NCBI GenBank assembly: GCA_038087015.1
Contig: JASBNA010000001.1
Location: 1,054,001-1,118,000 of the forward strand
Length of the DNA stretch: 64,000 nt
DNA from: Cerrena zonata
Lineage: Eukaryota > Basidiomycota > Agaricomycetes > Polyporales > Cerrenaceae
Direction: 5' to 3'
Of this stretch, positions 11,238-21,879 are shown piece after piece. Numbering within the stretch: position 1 is the first letter of the stretch; each line of letters begins with the position of its first letter. Under the pieces are notes generated by a model. It saw only the letters and a program-made list of their open reading frames with translations, ran no database searches and was not told where the DNA came from. A program made the position numbers and the translations under genes.

Positions 11238-13018
11238 ATGGCAGGCTCAAATACGCCAAAGAGGCGGACTCGTGCTAGCACGCTTCAGAAAATAGAGTAA
11301 GCATCGATGCTTCGATTGGCAATGCGTTATACTCAAACCACTGTACTCTTAGAACAGACCCAGGTCACCATCTTGCTGGTCCTTTCCGTCCTCAGACGTG
11401 AGTTATTTGAATATGTTCCCTTTACACCATTCAACTTATTTGTACCACTATACGCAGCCCTCTTGATGCTCCTCCTTCTCCTCGACCCAAGAAGAGCTCT
11501 CGATCGAAGGCGTCCCGTGGTCTGTGGGATGACATCAGGACCTTGAGATGGGTGGTTGTACCATGTAAGTCGTGAACAACACAGACTATTATTCATTACA
11601 TCCCATTGACGAGTAACAGCATCTTCATTGAAGCTACTGCTTATTCCGGTCGTACTTTGGGCTAATTGGGAGCTTTTGTCACCTTTCGTGGCGAAAGGAC
11701 AACCAAACCCCTTTAGAGCATTGCTTCTCATTTCCCATAAGATCCCAACATCTACCCCGGAGGACCCGCGCTACCAAAAAGGATATCTCGACCTGGTCTT
11801 CGTCGCGTATTATATCATTTTCTGGTCGTTCTTCAGGCAATCCATCACCATTTACGTTTGTCGTCCTATTGCGAGATGGTTCGGTATCAACAAGGAAGGC
11901 AAGTTGGATAGGTTCGGCGAGCAGGCATATGCAGTCATTTACTTCTCGATCATGGGTAGTTGGGGATTGGTGAGTTCTGTTTCTTTTCGTCCTGCTGTCA
12001 TGTACTGAGAATTGCTCCAGCGCATCATGTCTCAATTACCTACTTGGTGGTATAAAACGGACAGGTTCTGGATTGGTACGCATTCTTTATAGCTCACAGA
12101 ATCTCTCAGTACTTAAGACTATACTTAGACTACCCGCACTGGGATATGATCCCTGAGCTGAAATGCTACTACCTGATGCAAGGTGCTTATTGGTGTCAAC
12201 AGCTCATGGTCCTCGTGCTGGGACTTGAGAAACCGAGAAAGGACTACAAGGAGCTTGTTGCTCATCATTTCGTCACTTTATGGCTCGTTGGGTAAGCACA
12301 ATTGTTTGTATGTTCTCTGTAAAGGTTGCTAATACGTGAAATGCAACATAGCTGGAGTTACCTTGTTAACATGACACTCATTGGCAATGCAGTGTACATT
12401 AGCATGGATATCCCGGATGTTTTGCTCGCCGTAAGACCGCTTCATTTTTCTTCGTGAAAAATACATCAGACTCAAAATTACGTTTTAGTTCTCGAAATTG
12501 CTCAACTATATTCAATACGACAAGACTAAGATATTCTCATTCCTTATTTTCTTAGTTGTTTGGAGGTAAGCCCGTCATTCCGCGTACCAAACCTACGTTC
12601 ACTGACCGCGTTCTTGCTCATCAGCTATTTCCGACACTGGCTCAACATCGTGATGTTACACTCCATCTGGACGCAATTCGATCTTATCCCGTAAGCACTT
12701 ATACACGTCAGGAGGAATAGAAGGATTCTGATTACTCCAATAGGGAATATGCAAAGGTGTGGTCGCCCAAGGACGGCGTTTGGATGACATGGTGGATGAA
12801 ATATCAAATCTTCGTACCCGTCCTTCTCCTGCAATTCCTTAACCTCTTTTGGTATATTTTGATTCTGCGTATCCTCGTTCGGTAAGTGCCCACCCTATAT
12901 TCTCGTTGTCATGTACTCATGAATATTGCGCAGTGCCGTTACGGCCTTCCAAGCGGACGATGATCGTTCTGATGATGAGGATGACGGCGAACCTGAAGAC
13001 AACAAAAAGGATGACTGA
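11238..13018 (+). CDS. LAC1: ceramide synthase (LAG1/LAC1, TLC domain)
   Basis: Acyl-CoA-dependent ceramide synthase of the ER membrane, joining a sphingoid base to a fatty acyl group. Eleven exons: 11238-11296, 11353-11397, 11458-11564, 11620-11969, 12021-12075, 12129-12291, 12352-12430, 12489-12565, 12625-12690, 12744-12881 and 12934-13018, giving 407 residues in phase. The TLC/Lag1 core is clear: FWSFFRQSITIYVCRPIA, then DYPHW..IPELKCYYLMQGAYW, then HHFVTLWLVGWSYLVN with the catalytic His pair, then MDIPDVLLAFSKLLNY. Several hydrophobic segments flank it. The C-terminus is acidic (DDDRSDDEDDGEPEDN), typical of fungal Lag1/Lac1 and a likely casein kinase 2 target. The name LAC1 versus LAG1 cannot be settled from sequence. 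Confidence 0.93.
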
Positions 13019-13215
13019 GGTGCAGTGAGACTCTGACTTATGGTGTAACCGATAGACTCCTTTCCGTGACGATTATCATGTTGTTGGTCAATACACGATA
13101 CCCTACAAATACAAGCTATTCTTGGTTTAATGGAACTTCACATGTACTGTTTGCTGCTTGCTATTATTACACGAATGCACTTAGAACCAAAAGCAAGACA
13201 GGAGGAGATAGGTCT

Positions 13216-14896
13216 TCATTCGACCTTTTCCCACAAATCTTCACCATCCATCTCCTCAGGGTCGATGGTTCGCACTTGAGTTGCTTTGATTTCATCTTCA
13301 TCTTCCAAATCTGAGTTCTCATCCGAAGGTTTGAACTCGACCTTGGGTCCCGCAACAGACAATCTGTCTGGCCATCTCTTCTCGCGTTGGGCATCGATCG
13401 GGTCCCCGGAAGCCATAGCTTCAAGTGCCATCATAGTATACTGTTCGACAGCGTGATATGATAGAAAATTTATAACAATATCATGAATCAGTCAAAGGGT
13501 GTATGACATAGACATGATGAATGATCACTGACATGTGCATCGTTCCCGGCATTATGGTCGTACTCGACTTCAATTCCCAGCAGACGTGCTGTTCGTTCAA
13601 GACCGCGTGTGTTACCACCGGATTCACCTTCTAGTCCGGCGAACAATTCGGCGGTGTCGACTATAAAGATGCCTTCGGTTGGTGCAGCCTCGGGGAGGAA
13701 GTATTGAAAGCCAGTCAGTGGTGCGTTGATGTCCTTCGACTGGAAGTATCTATATTCATTTTCACAATTAACATTTATATATGGGAGTGTTAGGGCAAAG
13801 GTAACTTGCATCATGTCCTGGCTTGAATTGTGAAAAATAAGGAATAGTGGACCTTTGGCAGTATATTGATTGATGAGATCATGAATTGTTTGCTTGAAAG
13901 TCGTCTTGTTGACGTTCCTGCTTTCTCCAAAGTTATAGTGCTATACAGGCTATTAGCATCGGACTCTCGGGAGGGTCAGCACGAGATTGTCAAACTTACA
14001 TCCCTATTGCCTCTCACATACTTATGGTTGTAATAACCCCTGCGTTCCTGGATAATAAGATGAGCTTTGTCTCGGACATCTTGTCCGTTCTCCCAAGTGA
14101 CGAGGGACCATCCAAACTCGGTGATCATATTATGATCCATTTCCCAAGCTTCGAAGTCAACAGCCAACCAAGTACCTGTCTTTGCTCCCCAAAAAGTTCT
14201 GATCTTTTCGAAAGCAATTCGTCGGGATGTTAGTCTGGGTTGAGAACCTTTGAGCTTTTTGTTGGCCTTCTCGATGTTCTATCAGCGTAACAAGATTATG
14301 AGGTTAGTGTTCCATGTTAGCTTAGACAGAAGTCAATTTGCTCTGGAGAGTGGCGTACCCTAACAGCCTTCTTGAGCTTCTCCGCGTTGTTGTGAATAGC
14401 AGGAGAACAAGTTCGCAGATCACTCCTCTTGATTAGATACTCTGAGGACGGGATGGGTATGATCTCTTTCGTCAACTCCACTGTATGAAGCCAGTATCGT
14501 AGATACTCAATTTGTGCGGACGACATGAGGAGACGTGCTTCTCCACTTTCGAATGTCCCTAATACACAAACAAACACATTGACCTATGTTATCATAATAC
14601 TAGAAAGGAAGAGATACCGACCGATAAAGAGTTCTATCCCATCTTCTCGACCATTCCTCAAAGGATGATCAGGATGCACGAGGGCATCATATGAGATAGA
14701 AGCCTTCAAAGGACTGATATCCTCGGGGTTAGGCAGAGCTTTATGCCTGTAGTGAGTTAGTATATCACTCGAGCATTGTTAGTAGATTTTAGCATAGGAT
14801 CACCCACCACTCGAAGAATATATCAGTGAACCTGTAGTAGCCAGTGATCACCGGCCTGCCTACCATCTCTTTCTGTTTCTCCTTCGGTAAAACCAT
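13216..14896 (-). CDS. Gfd2/YDR514C-like DEDDh exonuclease-fold protein
   Basis: Seven exons on the minus strand: 14808-14896, 14622-14746, 14359-14558, 14000-14278, 13810-13940, 13533-13749 and 13216-13440, giving 421 residues. An N-terminal region of about 170 residues is followed by an RNase H-like nuclease domain: TWLAVDFEAWE (motif I, D and E), FLIFHNSSQDMIYF (motif II) and YDHNAGNDAHYTMMAL (motif III, H-x4-D). All DEDDh acidic residues are present, so activity is plausible. The Gfd2/YDR514C family includes QDE-2-interacting-like nucleases; substrate is unknown here. The intron after 13810 starts with GCAAGT rather than GT; it is the only choice that keeps SQDMIYFQSKD in frame. The start lies beside the transposon insertion. 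Confidence 0.82.
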
Positions 14897-15160
14897 GTTC
14901 GATGATCAGCGGAAGATGAAAGATCGAGTTGGAGTCTGTTATGCTAGAGCAACTGAGAGCACTTGTACTCGTCCAAAACTTTCAATCGCACCCGATGGCG
15001 TGGTCAATCGTGATGGATGAGTGGCAAGGGGACCTCGTTGTCCGATGTAAAGATCCCCATTGTGATTCTCCCATGGAAAGGAATCCAAAGCTCTTGCCAT
15101 TTTGGGATGAGGATCGGGAGCTGCCGAAACCACGCTCTGTTCGGTTTCATTCCAGCCACC
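14897..15160. promoter_or_regulatory. left half of a divergent promoter split by the transposon
   Basis: 264 bp upstream of the Gfd2-like start codon, ending at the 9-bp target repeat. Together with 20907-21100 upstream of CENP-A it would form a compact divergent intergenic region of about 470 bp if the transposon were absent, similar in size to other divergent promoters in this window. Confidence 0.55.
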
Positions 15161-15169
15161 ACCATTTCG
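15161..15169 (+). repeat. target-site duplication, left copy
   Basis: ACCATTTCG, repeated in the same orientation at 20898-20906, exactly outside the inverted terminal sequences. A duplication of 8-9 bp is in the range known for Zisupton/KDZ elements. Confidence 0.75.
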
Positions 15170-15325
15170 GGAACGTCTGACTCTCAGACAGTTGGGCTAA
15201 TAGCCCAGGGCTATTGGACCGATGGACCGACCCGAAGTGAGCTCGGGCTATAAGTCTATTGGTCCATTTCCCAAATCGACCCGAATTGGGCCCCATGGGC
15301 TATAAGTCCATTGGTCTACTTTCGG
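15170..15325. repeat. left terminal inverted repeat with tandem sub-repeats
   Basis: Contains AACGTCTGAC (15172-15181) and TTGGGCTAATAG (15192-15203), matched in inverted orientation at the right end. Three degenerate units starting GGGCTAT at 15208, 15245 and 15297 follow; the second and third share 19 of 20 bases over 15245-15264 and 15297-15316. These extra units make the left end about 90 bp longer than the right. Confidence 0.75.
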
Positions 15326-15421
15326 TGGGGGGTTGCTTGGTGTTGTTGATGTGTGCTAGGTATAGGGCGCTCGTTCAACGATACTGCCACGTACGATCGA
15401 CTTTCAAGTTTGTTTGTCGTG

Positions 15422-17525
15422 ATGCTTACTACCTGTACTCCCGTCGATCACTCAATGCAGGACAATGTACCTACTAGTCTCTCATCTCGGGATACCTTTC
15501 GCTTCACCTCTCTTGTAGCCCAGCACTTTGGGGAAGGCTTAGAATGGGTGCAAGCATCCACAGCAACAGGGCCTCCCGCCGCTTTACCACATAATGTCTC
15601 TAGTTTCCTTGCAGAGGCATTTGGTGTTGATGTTCCGTGCATCACACGTGCGTGGACTGCGCAACGCGAGCTTATCTGGGAGTGTAGAACGCAGCGTAGT
15701 TCCCTCCTGGATGAGACTGCCCTGCGTAATGGTCGGTACTTGCCATTCTTCCTACAATACGGTGTTCGCCATCGGACTGGTACGTTGAACCCAATATGCA
15801 AAATCTCATGCTGATTGCTATTATTTGCAGTATTCTATCCTCTATATCCACCTACACGTGTGTGTCTGGATCCCAAGTGTGCACTTGATGTTCGAGGATC
15901 GCAGGCACTATCTGCTCGTGAACTTACAAGAATCAATACAAATGAAGGAACTTTATTCACAACAAACTTTGGTGCTCTTCCATGCTATGTGTACTCTGCA
16001 GCATGTCCAGGTATGGTGTTATGTATTTCTTAAGACATGTAATCAAACTGTTGTAGGCTGTCATACTCGCTACTATCCATCATTCTATGTTCATCGACAT
16101 AGCTCTGAACATATATACTATCATGGAACACCTCATATTGTCAATATCTCGATGCATTATTATATTGAAGCAAGCTTGTGTGAGCGATTTTCAAATGCAA
16201 TGGTTTGCTCATGGTAGGTGCTATTCTTTCTTGGATATTTTTATGCCAATATTTTATAGGACATCTGCAACCAATCTTGCTCGCATATATAATCTTGATG
16301 TACCTGATGCAAGTGTTCGTATCCAAGCACCATGGTCATATCAGCTTCAAATCAATACTGAACAGGTCTGGGATGCCTTCTTTGTCCATGGGCTGTTACT
16401 TGATTGTTCTTCACGTAACACAATTCTTATTCTTGATGTAAGTGTACCTCAAGATCAGCGTTTACACTTTGCACTTGAAACTCGAAATCGACATATGGTT
16501 GGTCCTGGGCAGAAATATTGGAATCATGCATGTAATTTATGTTGTGCTGAGCGTAAATCTCCTGATGGAACACCAGGTTTGTCATATTATCACTTCATTG
16601 TTATTTTAGTACTTATATATATTTTTAAGCTGCTTTACGGGCCAGTGTTGTAGATGGAATTTCTATTGGACGGCCATGCTGCAGTGTTCATGATTGCAAA
16701 GAGGCACTCTCCTCTCAACGGGATCGATTCTGCTACACACATGCAGATATGCGGGATATATGTGTTATTGTTGACTGTGATGATCATATTGAGCCTGGTC
16801 ATCAGACATGTTCCAAGGCTGATCATCGCCAGTTAGAGGTTGTAGGGATTATAGAGCGTACTGCAATGTTTCAACTCAAGAAACGCTTGGAACGTCTCAA
16901 TGTTACACAGCCAGAAACTGCTATTATGCAAGATCTGTCTTCATCAGATGACTTGCCTAATACTCAAGAGGGCTGTGAAGGCAAGTCAGATGAAGGCAAT
17001 GCTAAACCACGCGCACGATTTGGACGTCGCCGTACACATAATGAACAACTTTGTGTCACATCATGTGGTATAATTCAAGGACGGGCAACATTTTATGGAT
17101 CTGAGAGTCCCAATGGTGTACGGGTGAGTATAGAATCCCTTTTTCTATAAGATATATACTAACTGTGACACTAGCTCTTCCTTCATGCATTATTTCCTAC
17201 TGCAAAATCAGTTCCAGGTGTTATTTTTCATGACAACAATTGTCATGTCAAAAAGCTGATCAATAATCTTCAAGACTCACACTTTGATCGATGTGCTCTT
17301 CCTGTTGATGTTTTTCATATGAAATCCAAACACAAAGAGTCAGACGAATTCTGTGGCCGATGGTGTAATCCTGCTCATTTTCCTGACTTAATGGTTAATG
17401 ACAAATGGCGCTTCAACTCTTCTGCTGCAGAAATGACAAATGCCTGGTTTGGAGGGTTTCAAGCAATTGTCCGGGAGATGCAGGTGGATCGGTATGAGTT
17501 TTTCTTAGATGAGATGATTCAATGA
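15422..17525 (+). CDS. KDZ transposase with CxC5/CxC6-like cysteine clusters, ends at premature TGA
   Basis: Cut-and-paste transposase of the Kyakuja-Dileera-Zisupton group. Six exons: 15422-15779, 15831-16010, 16057-16213, 16260-16576, 16630-17123 and 17175-17525, giving 618 residues. It shows VCLDPKC..., a CHTRYYPSFYVH segment, the cysteine cluster CNLCCAERK / CCSVHDCKEA / CYTHADMRDICVIVDC, and a C-terminal catalytic-type region with VIFHDNNCHVKKLI, VFHMKSKHKESDEFCGRWCNP, WRFNSSAAEMTNAWFGGF and YEFFLDEMI. The TGA at 17523-17525 sits where the family has an Arg codon; the frame then continues RNEIIVADLQHQHAMPYQIP to a TAA at 17604-17606. So a CGA to TGA change probably removes the last 27 residues. 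The start is the first in-frame ATG after a TGA at 15347. Family assignment is from memory. Confidence 0.82.
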
Positions 17526-17667
17526 AGGAATGAAATTATTGTTGCTGATCTTCAGCATCAACATGCAATGCCTTATCAAATTCCTCGTAATGAACTTCTT
17601 GTCTAATTATATACTTAGGTGTCTTATAGATCAAGCTGTTGTTAAACCAGAAGTGATTGAATTTAAA

Positions 17668-20600
17668 CTAAGGCTCTACCTCCTGGCAACTATCAACTGG
17701 ATAATATAATCTACCAAAGTCTGCACTAGCAAACATCATCTCTATTGCATCATTGATATCAAGCGTAGGTCTATCTTCCAAAATTAGTAGGATTGTAACA
17801 TGCTGAACTAAAATACGGTCAAGAAATGACGGAAATGGAATAAAGCAGTCTGTAGGTAGCATCCTTTCAGGATCTGCATGAATGCAAACATCATCATGAT
17901 CTTCTAGAGGAAACAGAAGAAGCAAGGTAGATGCAATGATCTCAAAGCCTTGATCACCATAGCTAATAGAAAACTTATTAGTTAGAAAATAGGGGAGAAT
18001 CATTAGACTTACTATCCAGCACTGAGGCTTGACGAAACCTTGTATTCGCCATGATGACCAAAGACATGGAGTGAATTGTACTTCCGGAGCTGCTTTAACA
18101 ATGACCCAATGAACGGCGAGGACCAGGGATCATGGATGATGTTAAGAAGCTTTCCATGGAAGTCAAGAATACGAGCATGAAGAAGATCAAATTGAATTGA
18201 TAGCGGCCATCCCTGTTCTCGCGCGAGAGGAATAACATCATGCTCAAGTCGATGACGAGCACAATGAGATGTTGCAAGTGTCACCAGGTTAACAGAACGG
18301 CGTTGCGGATGTCCTGGCATAGGACATGGTCGGCTGTGGGCATCAAGAGTCGCTCGTAAATCTTGCAAGTGCTTTGTAGGATTGCCAGGGTATGCATCAT
18401 CACAGTACGGACACTGAGGACCAGGATGATCATTACCATCGCCATTATCGAGCAATTCTGACACCATTTGCTGGTGAAAACTAGACGGTTCCCGAGTACT
18501 ATTTGCGGCATCCACATCCAAGTCATCCACGTCCGAGTCGTCATCTATAACAATAAGATCAGTATCAATGGTAGCACATGGCACAACAGACTCGGAGGCC
18601 TTCTTGAAATGAAGATACGTAGTTTGGGGAATTCGGCGCTGCTGACGGTATTTCTTTACTAGATTGGGGTGCCGGAGATAGATGGTGTGATGCAACGAGT
18701 AGGTGGACTTGGCATAGGGTAAGCCGAAGACTTGTTGGAAAGCATCACGAAGGCAGACCCGTGGTGAACGAGAGTTGGTGAGAGTAGTGATACTGTCAAA
18801 TCCCTCGAAGACATCGATCGCATAAAACGATGATGGGAAAGTTCGTTTGCCACCGTGATACAGGGGCCTATCATTCGCCCACGGTCGATAACACAGCGGT
18901 TTGGATGCTTCACCAAATGTTGTGGTAAGTGTCCCACCCACTTGACGTTGGCTGGGCGGAGGCGCTGCCAAAAATACCACATCGTCAGGGGAGGTAGCGC
19001 GAGATTTAACAAATGAGAGTGGCTGGATTGAGGGACGCCGAGGACGAGGTGTAGGTGATGACATCACAAGAGGTGTTAGTGAACGTTGTCTAATCGTCTT
19101 GGGTGTCGATGGTACCAAGGAACGAATCTTCTTACGAGGTGTTTCATTATCGTCATCGTCATCGAGGATTTCGATAGGCACATTGGGTATGGCGCGATCA
19201 GAGTGATCTCGCTTTCGTTTGCTAGATCGTGGCCGCAGCTTTTCCACCTCTTGGTTAAGCCCTGGGCAGTCTACAAGTGATTTGCCAACACCAGATGGTA
19301 GGCACCGATAAAGAAGGACCTGATTTGTAATAACTTCACGGATAGTTGATGTAGAGTGATACGACCAACGACCTGTTGATGGGATAAAGGTTTCGGCGTA
19401 TAGGTTGTCATCGGAAAGGCATAAGATAGAACATAGGACCTGGTGGTCAGCAAGACAAAAATCAGGAAACCGAGGGGACGTCAACGGAAAATCCATTGGT
19501 TGCTTCCCTTCCTACAACACCAGTTAGTCTATTGAATCCAAGTTGTTATGAGATGTAACACACCTCAGTCCAGCAAAGTACCTGAACCTGCATCCGCTTT
19601 TGGGCCTTCGTCTCCATAACCATCGTCTTACCACTCCGCCCCTTCTCCTCCTTACTCACGGCATCCTGGCGTGCCTGTACCCATCCCGAAGACATCTCTT
19701 GCCACATAGCCGCAATAGGGACAGAGAGGGTTGATCGAGGCTGGGAAGAAGTCGGCAGCTTCGACGATGATGCTGATCGTTGGGAAAGCGATGGATTTCG
19801 AGAGGGTGGTTGCATTACTTGTTGCACAGGAAGCGATGAGGGGAATAGCGATGGGAGATGAGGGGAATGTGGCTCTTCCTCCTGCGATCCTCCATCTCGA
19901 TCATGAGAAGGTTTCGGACTGGTGGGTGGTAGTGGTGGCACAGACGGTTGGCGGAAGGTGGGAGCTACTTTCGCCAGAATGCTATTGATCTGGACACCTG
20001 TAAGGCGGTGCTTACCCACTGAACACTTATATATCGTGCTACCACGCTCAGTAGCACGCTGTAGCGCAGATCGGGCTACACCCTGACAGCAACTCTTGCA
20101 ATAAAGTCCCTGGCAGCCAATATGACCTTTACGACGGCTACCAGTAGCGGTAACACATGCTTTGTTGGCGCAGAATATGCCAGTGCGGCCATCGTTACAG
20201 TGGGGTTGAGAAGGGGTGAGTGTGGTACTCGTAGACGGAGAATTCGTAAGCGAAGGGTGCGTAGGTGGAGGATTCACAGGCGGAGTAGTTGAAATATGTA
20301 CGGGTGTGGCATTAGATGTAGTGGGGTTTAGGGATGTGGTATGATTAGTAGGGTTTAGTCCCGTGAAAGGGTTGTTGGGGAAGCATGAGGTGTCGACATT
20401 AGAATCATGTACGAGGTCGGCTGTGCTGTACAGTTGGGTATGCAACAGGTTGGAGTTGACTCTCATGTAACCAAGAGAATGAAGAAAAGTAGGGTCTTGA
20501 CGTGCGGCACGAACGATGTTGTCGGCAGTGGATGGTTCCAATGGATCGGAGTAGAAGACTGTATGGGGGCAGGCTTTGTTCGAGCACTAAGTATAGTGCC

Positions 20601-20741
20601 AGATCATCAGTTAGATCCATGTGGAATAGAGTAAGTACATACCCTTCTCTGTATCCTGAACCGATTCCGAGGCGTACGAGAGCCTACATTGACGGATGGG
20701 ACATCGTAGAGATAGTCGCAGTCAGGGCAGCGTTCTGCCAT
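17668..20741 (-). CDS. RTC4-like domain protein with N-terminal cysteine clusters, transposon accessory gene
   Basis: Four exons on the minus strand: 20643-20741, 19582-20586, 18013-19511 and 17668-17962, giving 965 residues with intact phase. The N-terminus MAERCPDCDYLYDV plus CSNKACPH, and further on FCANKACVTATG....GCQGLYCKSCCQ, form two likely zinc-binding clusters. A long Ser/Pro/Thr-rich stretch follows, then a basic Lys/Arg patch and an acidic DDDDDNE run. Later comes a C..C Zn-like motif (CPYCDDAYPG). The C-terminus resembles the Rtc4-like domain: HCARHRLEHDVIPLAREQGW, LNIIHDPWSSPFIGSLLKQ, then SAGYYGDQGFEIIASTLLLLF. Rtc4 is linked to telomere capping in yeast, but the job of this protein in the element is unknown; a DNA-targeting or regulatory role is inference. 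It starts about 70-160 bp from the right end. Confidence 0.8.
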
Positions 20742-20897
20742 GCACTGACGCACACCGATCGAGCTCACACTTGGTTCAGATCAACCACCTTCCTAATTCG
20801 TCAAGAGGGAGCGCCGATAAAATCCCATGTCCGAAAGTCCAATGGACATTGTCCCAAAAGGTCTATTAGCCCAACCATACAAGGGTCAGACGTTTTG
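20742..20897. repeat. right terminal inverted repeat and leader of the RTC4-like gene
   Basis: Holds CTATTAGCCCAA (20863-20874) and GTCAGACGTT (20885-20894), the reverse complements of the left end motifs at identical spacing, and CCGAAAGTCCAATGGAC (20831-20847), which pairs with 15306-15325. Confidence 0.75.
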
Positions 20898-20906
20898 ACC
20901 ATTTCG
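20898..20906 (+). repeat. target-site duplication, right copy
   Basis: ACCATTTCG, identical and co-oriented to 15161-15169, immediately outside the right inverted repeat. Confidence 0.75.
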
Positions 20907-21100
20907 TAACTGGTTATTGGGAGCGTGTAAAGCCTCGGATAACGCGACACCTCTTGTTCGACTATCCTCATATACCCTATAATCTGCACTATTTGACTTA
21001 TATTGCCTCCATCTACGCGTTCTTTTGCACGAAAATCACGCTGGTTCAACCTTGAATCGACACCTTGCTCTGAAATACCTTCTTGCTTTCTTGACGAGTC

Positions 21101-21879
<779 letters not shown>

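Larger units (their letters stand above)
15170..20897. mobile_element. KDZ-superfamily DNA transposon with two convergent genes
   Basis: An element of about 5.73 kb bounded by imperfect terminal inverted repeats and the 9-bp direct repeat ACCATTTCG. The left end (15172-15203) and the reverse complement of the right end (20863-20894) share AACGTCTGAC, a 10-base spacer of different sequence, then TTGGGCTAATAG. Further in, GTCCATTGG(TCT)ACTTTCGG on the left (15306-15325) matches 20831-20847 on the right with a 3-base gap. Inside are a KDZ transposase reading rightward and an RTC4-like cysteine-rich protein reading leftward, their 3' ends 62-142 bp apart. The match of transposase family, inverted ends and direct repeat makes this a well-supported complete element. 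Its transposase carries one stop codon, so it may be non-autonomous now. Confidence 0.85.
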
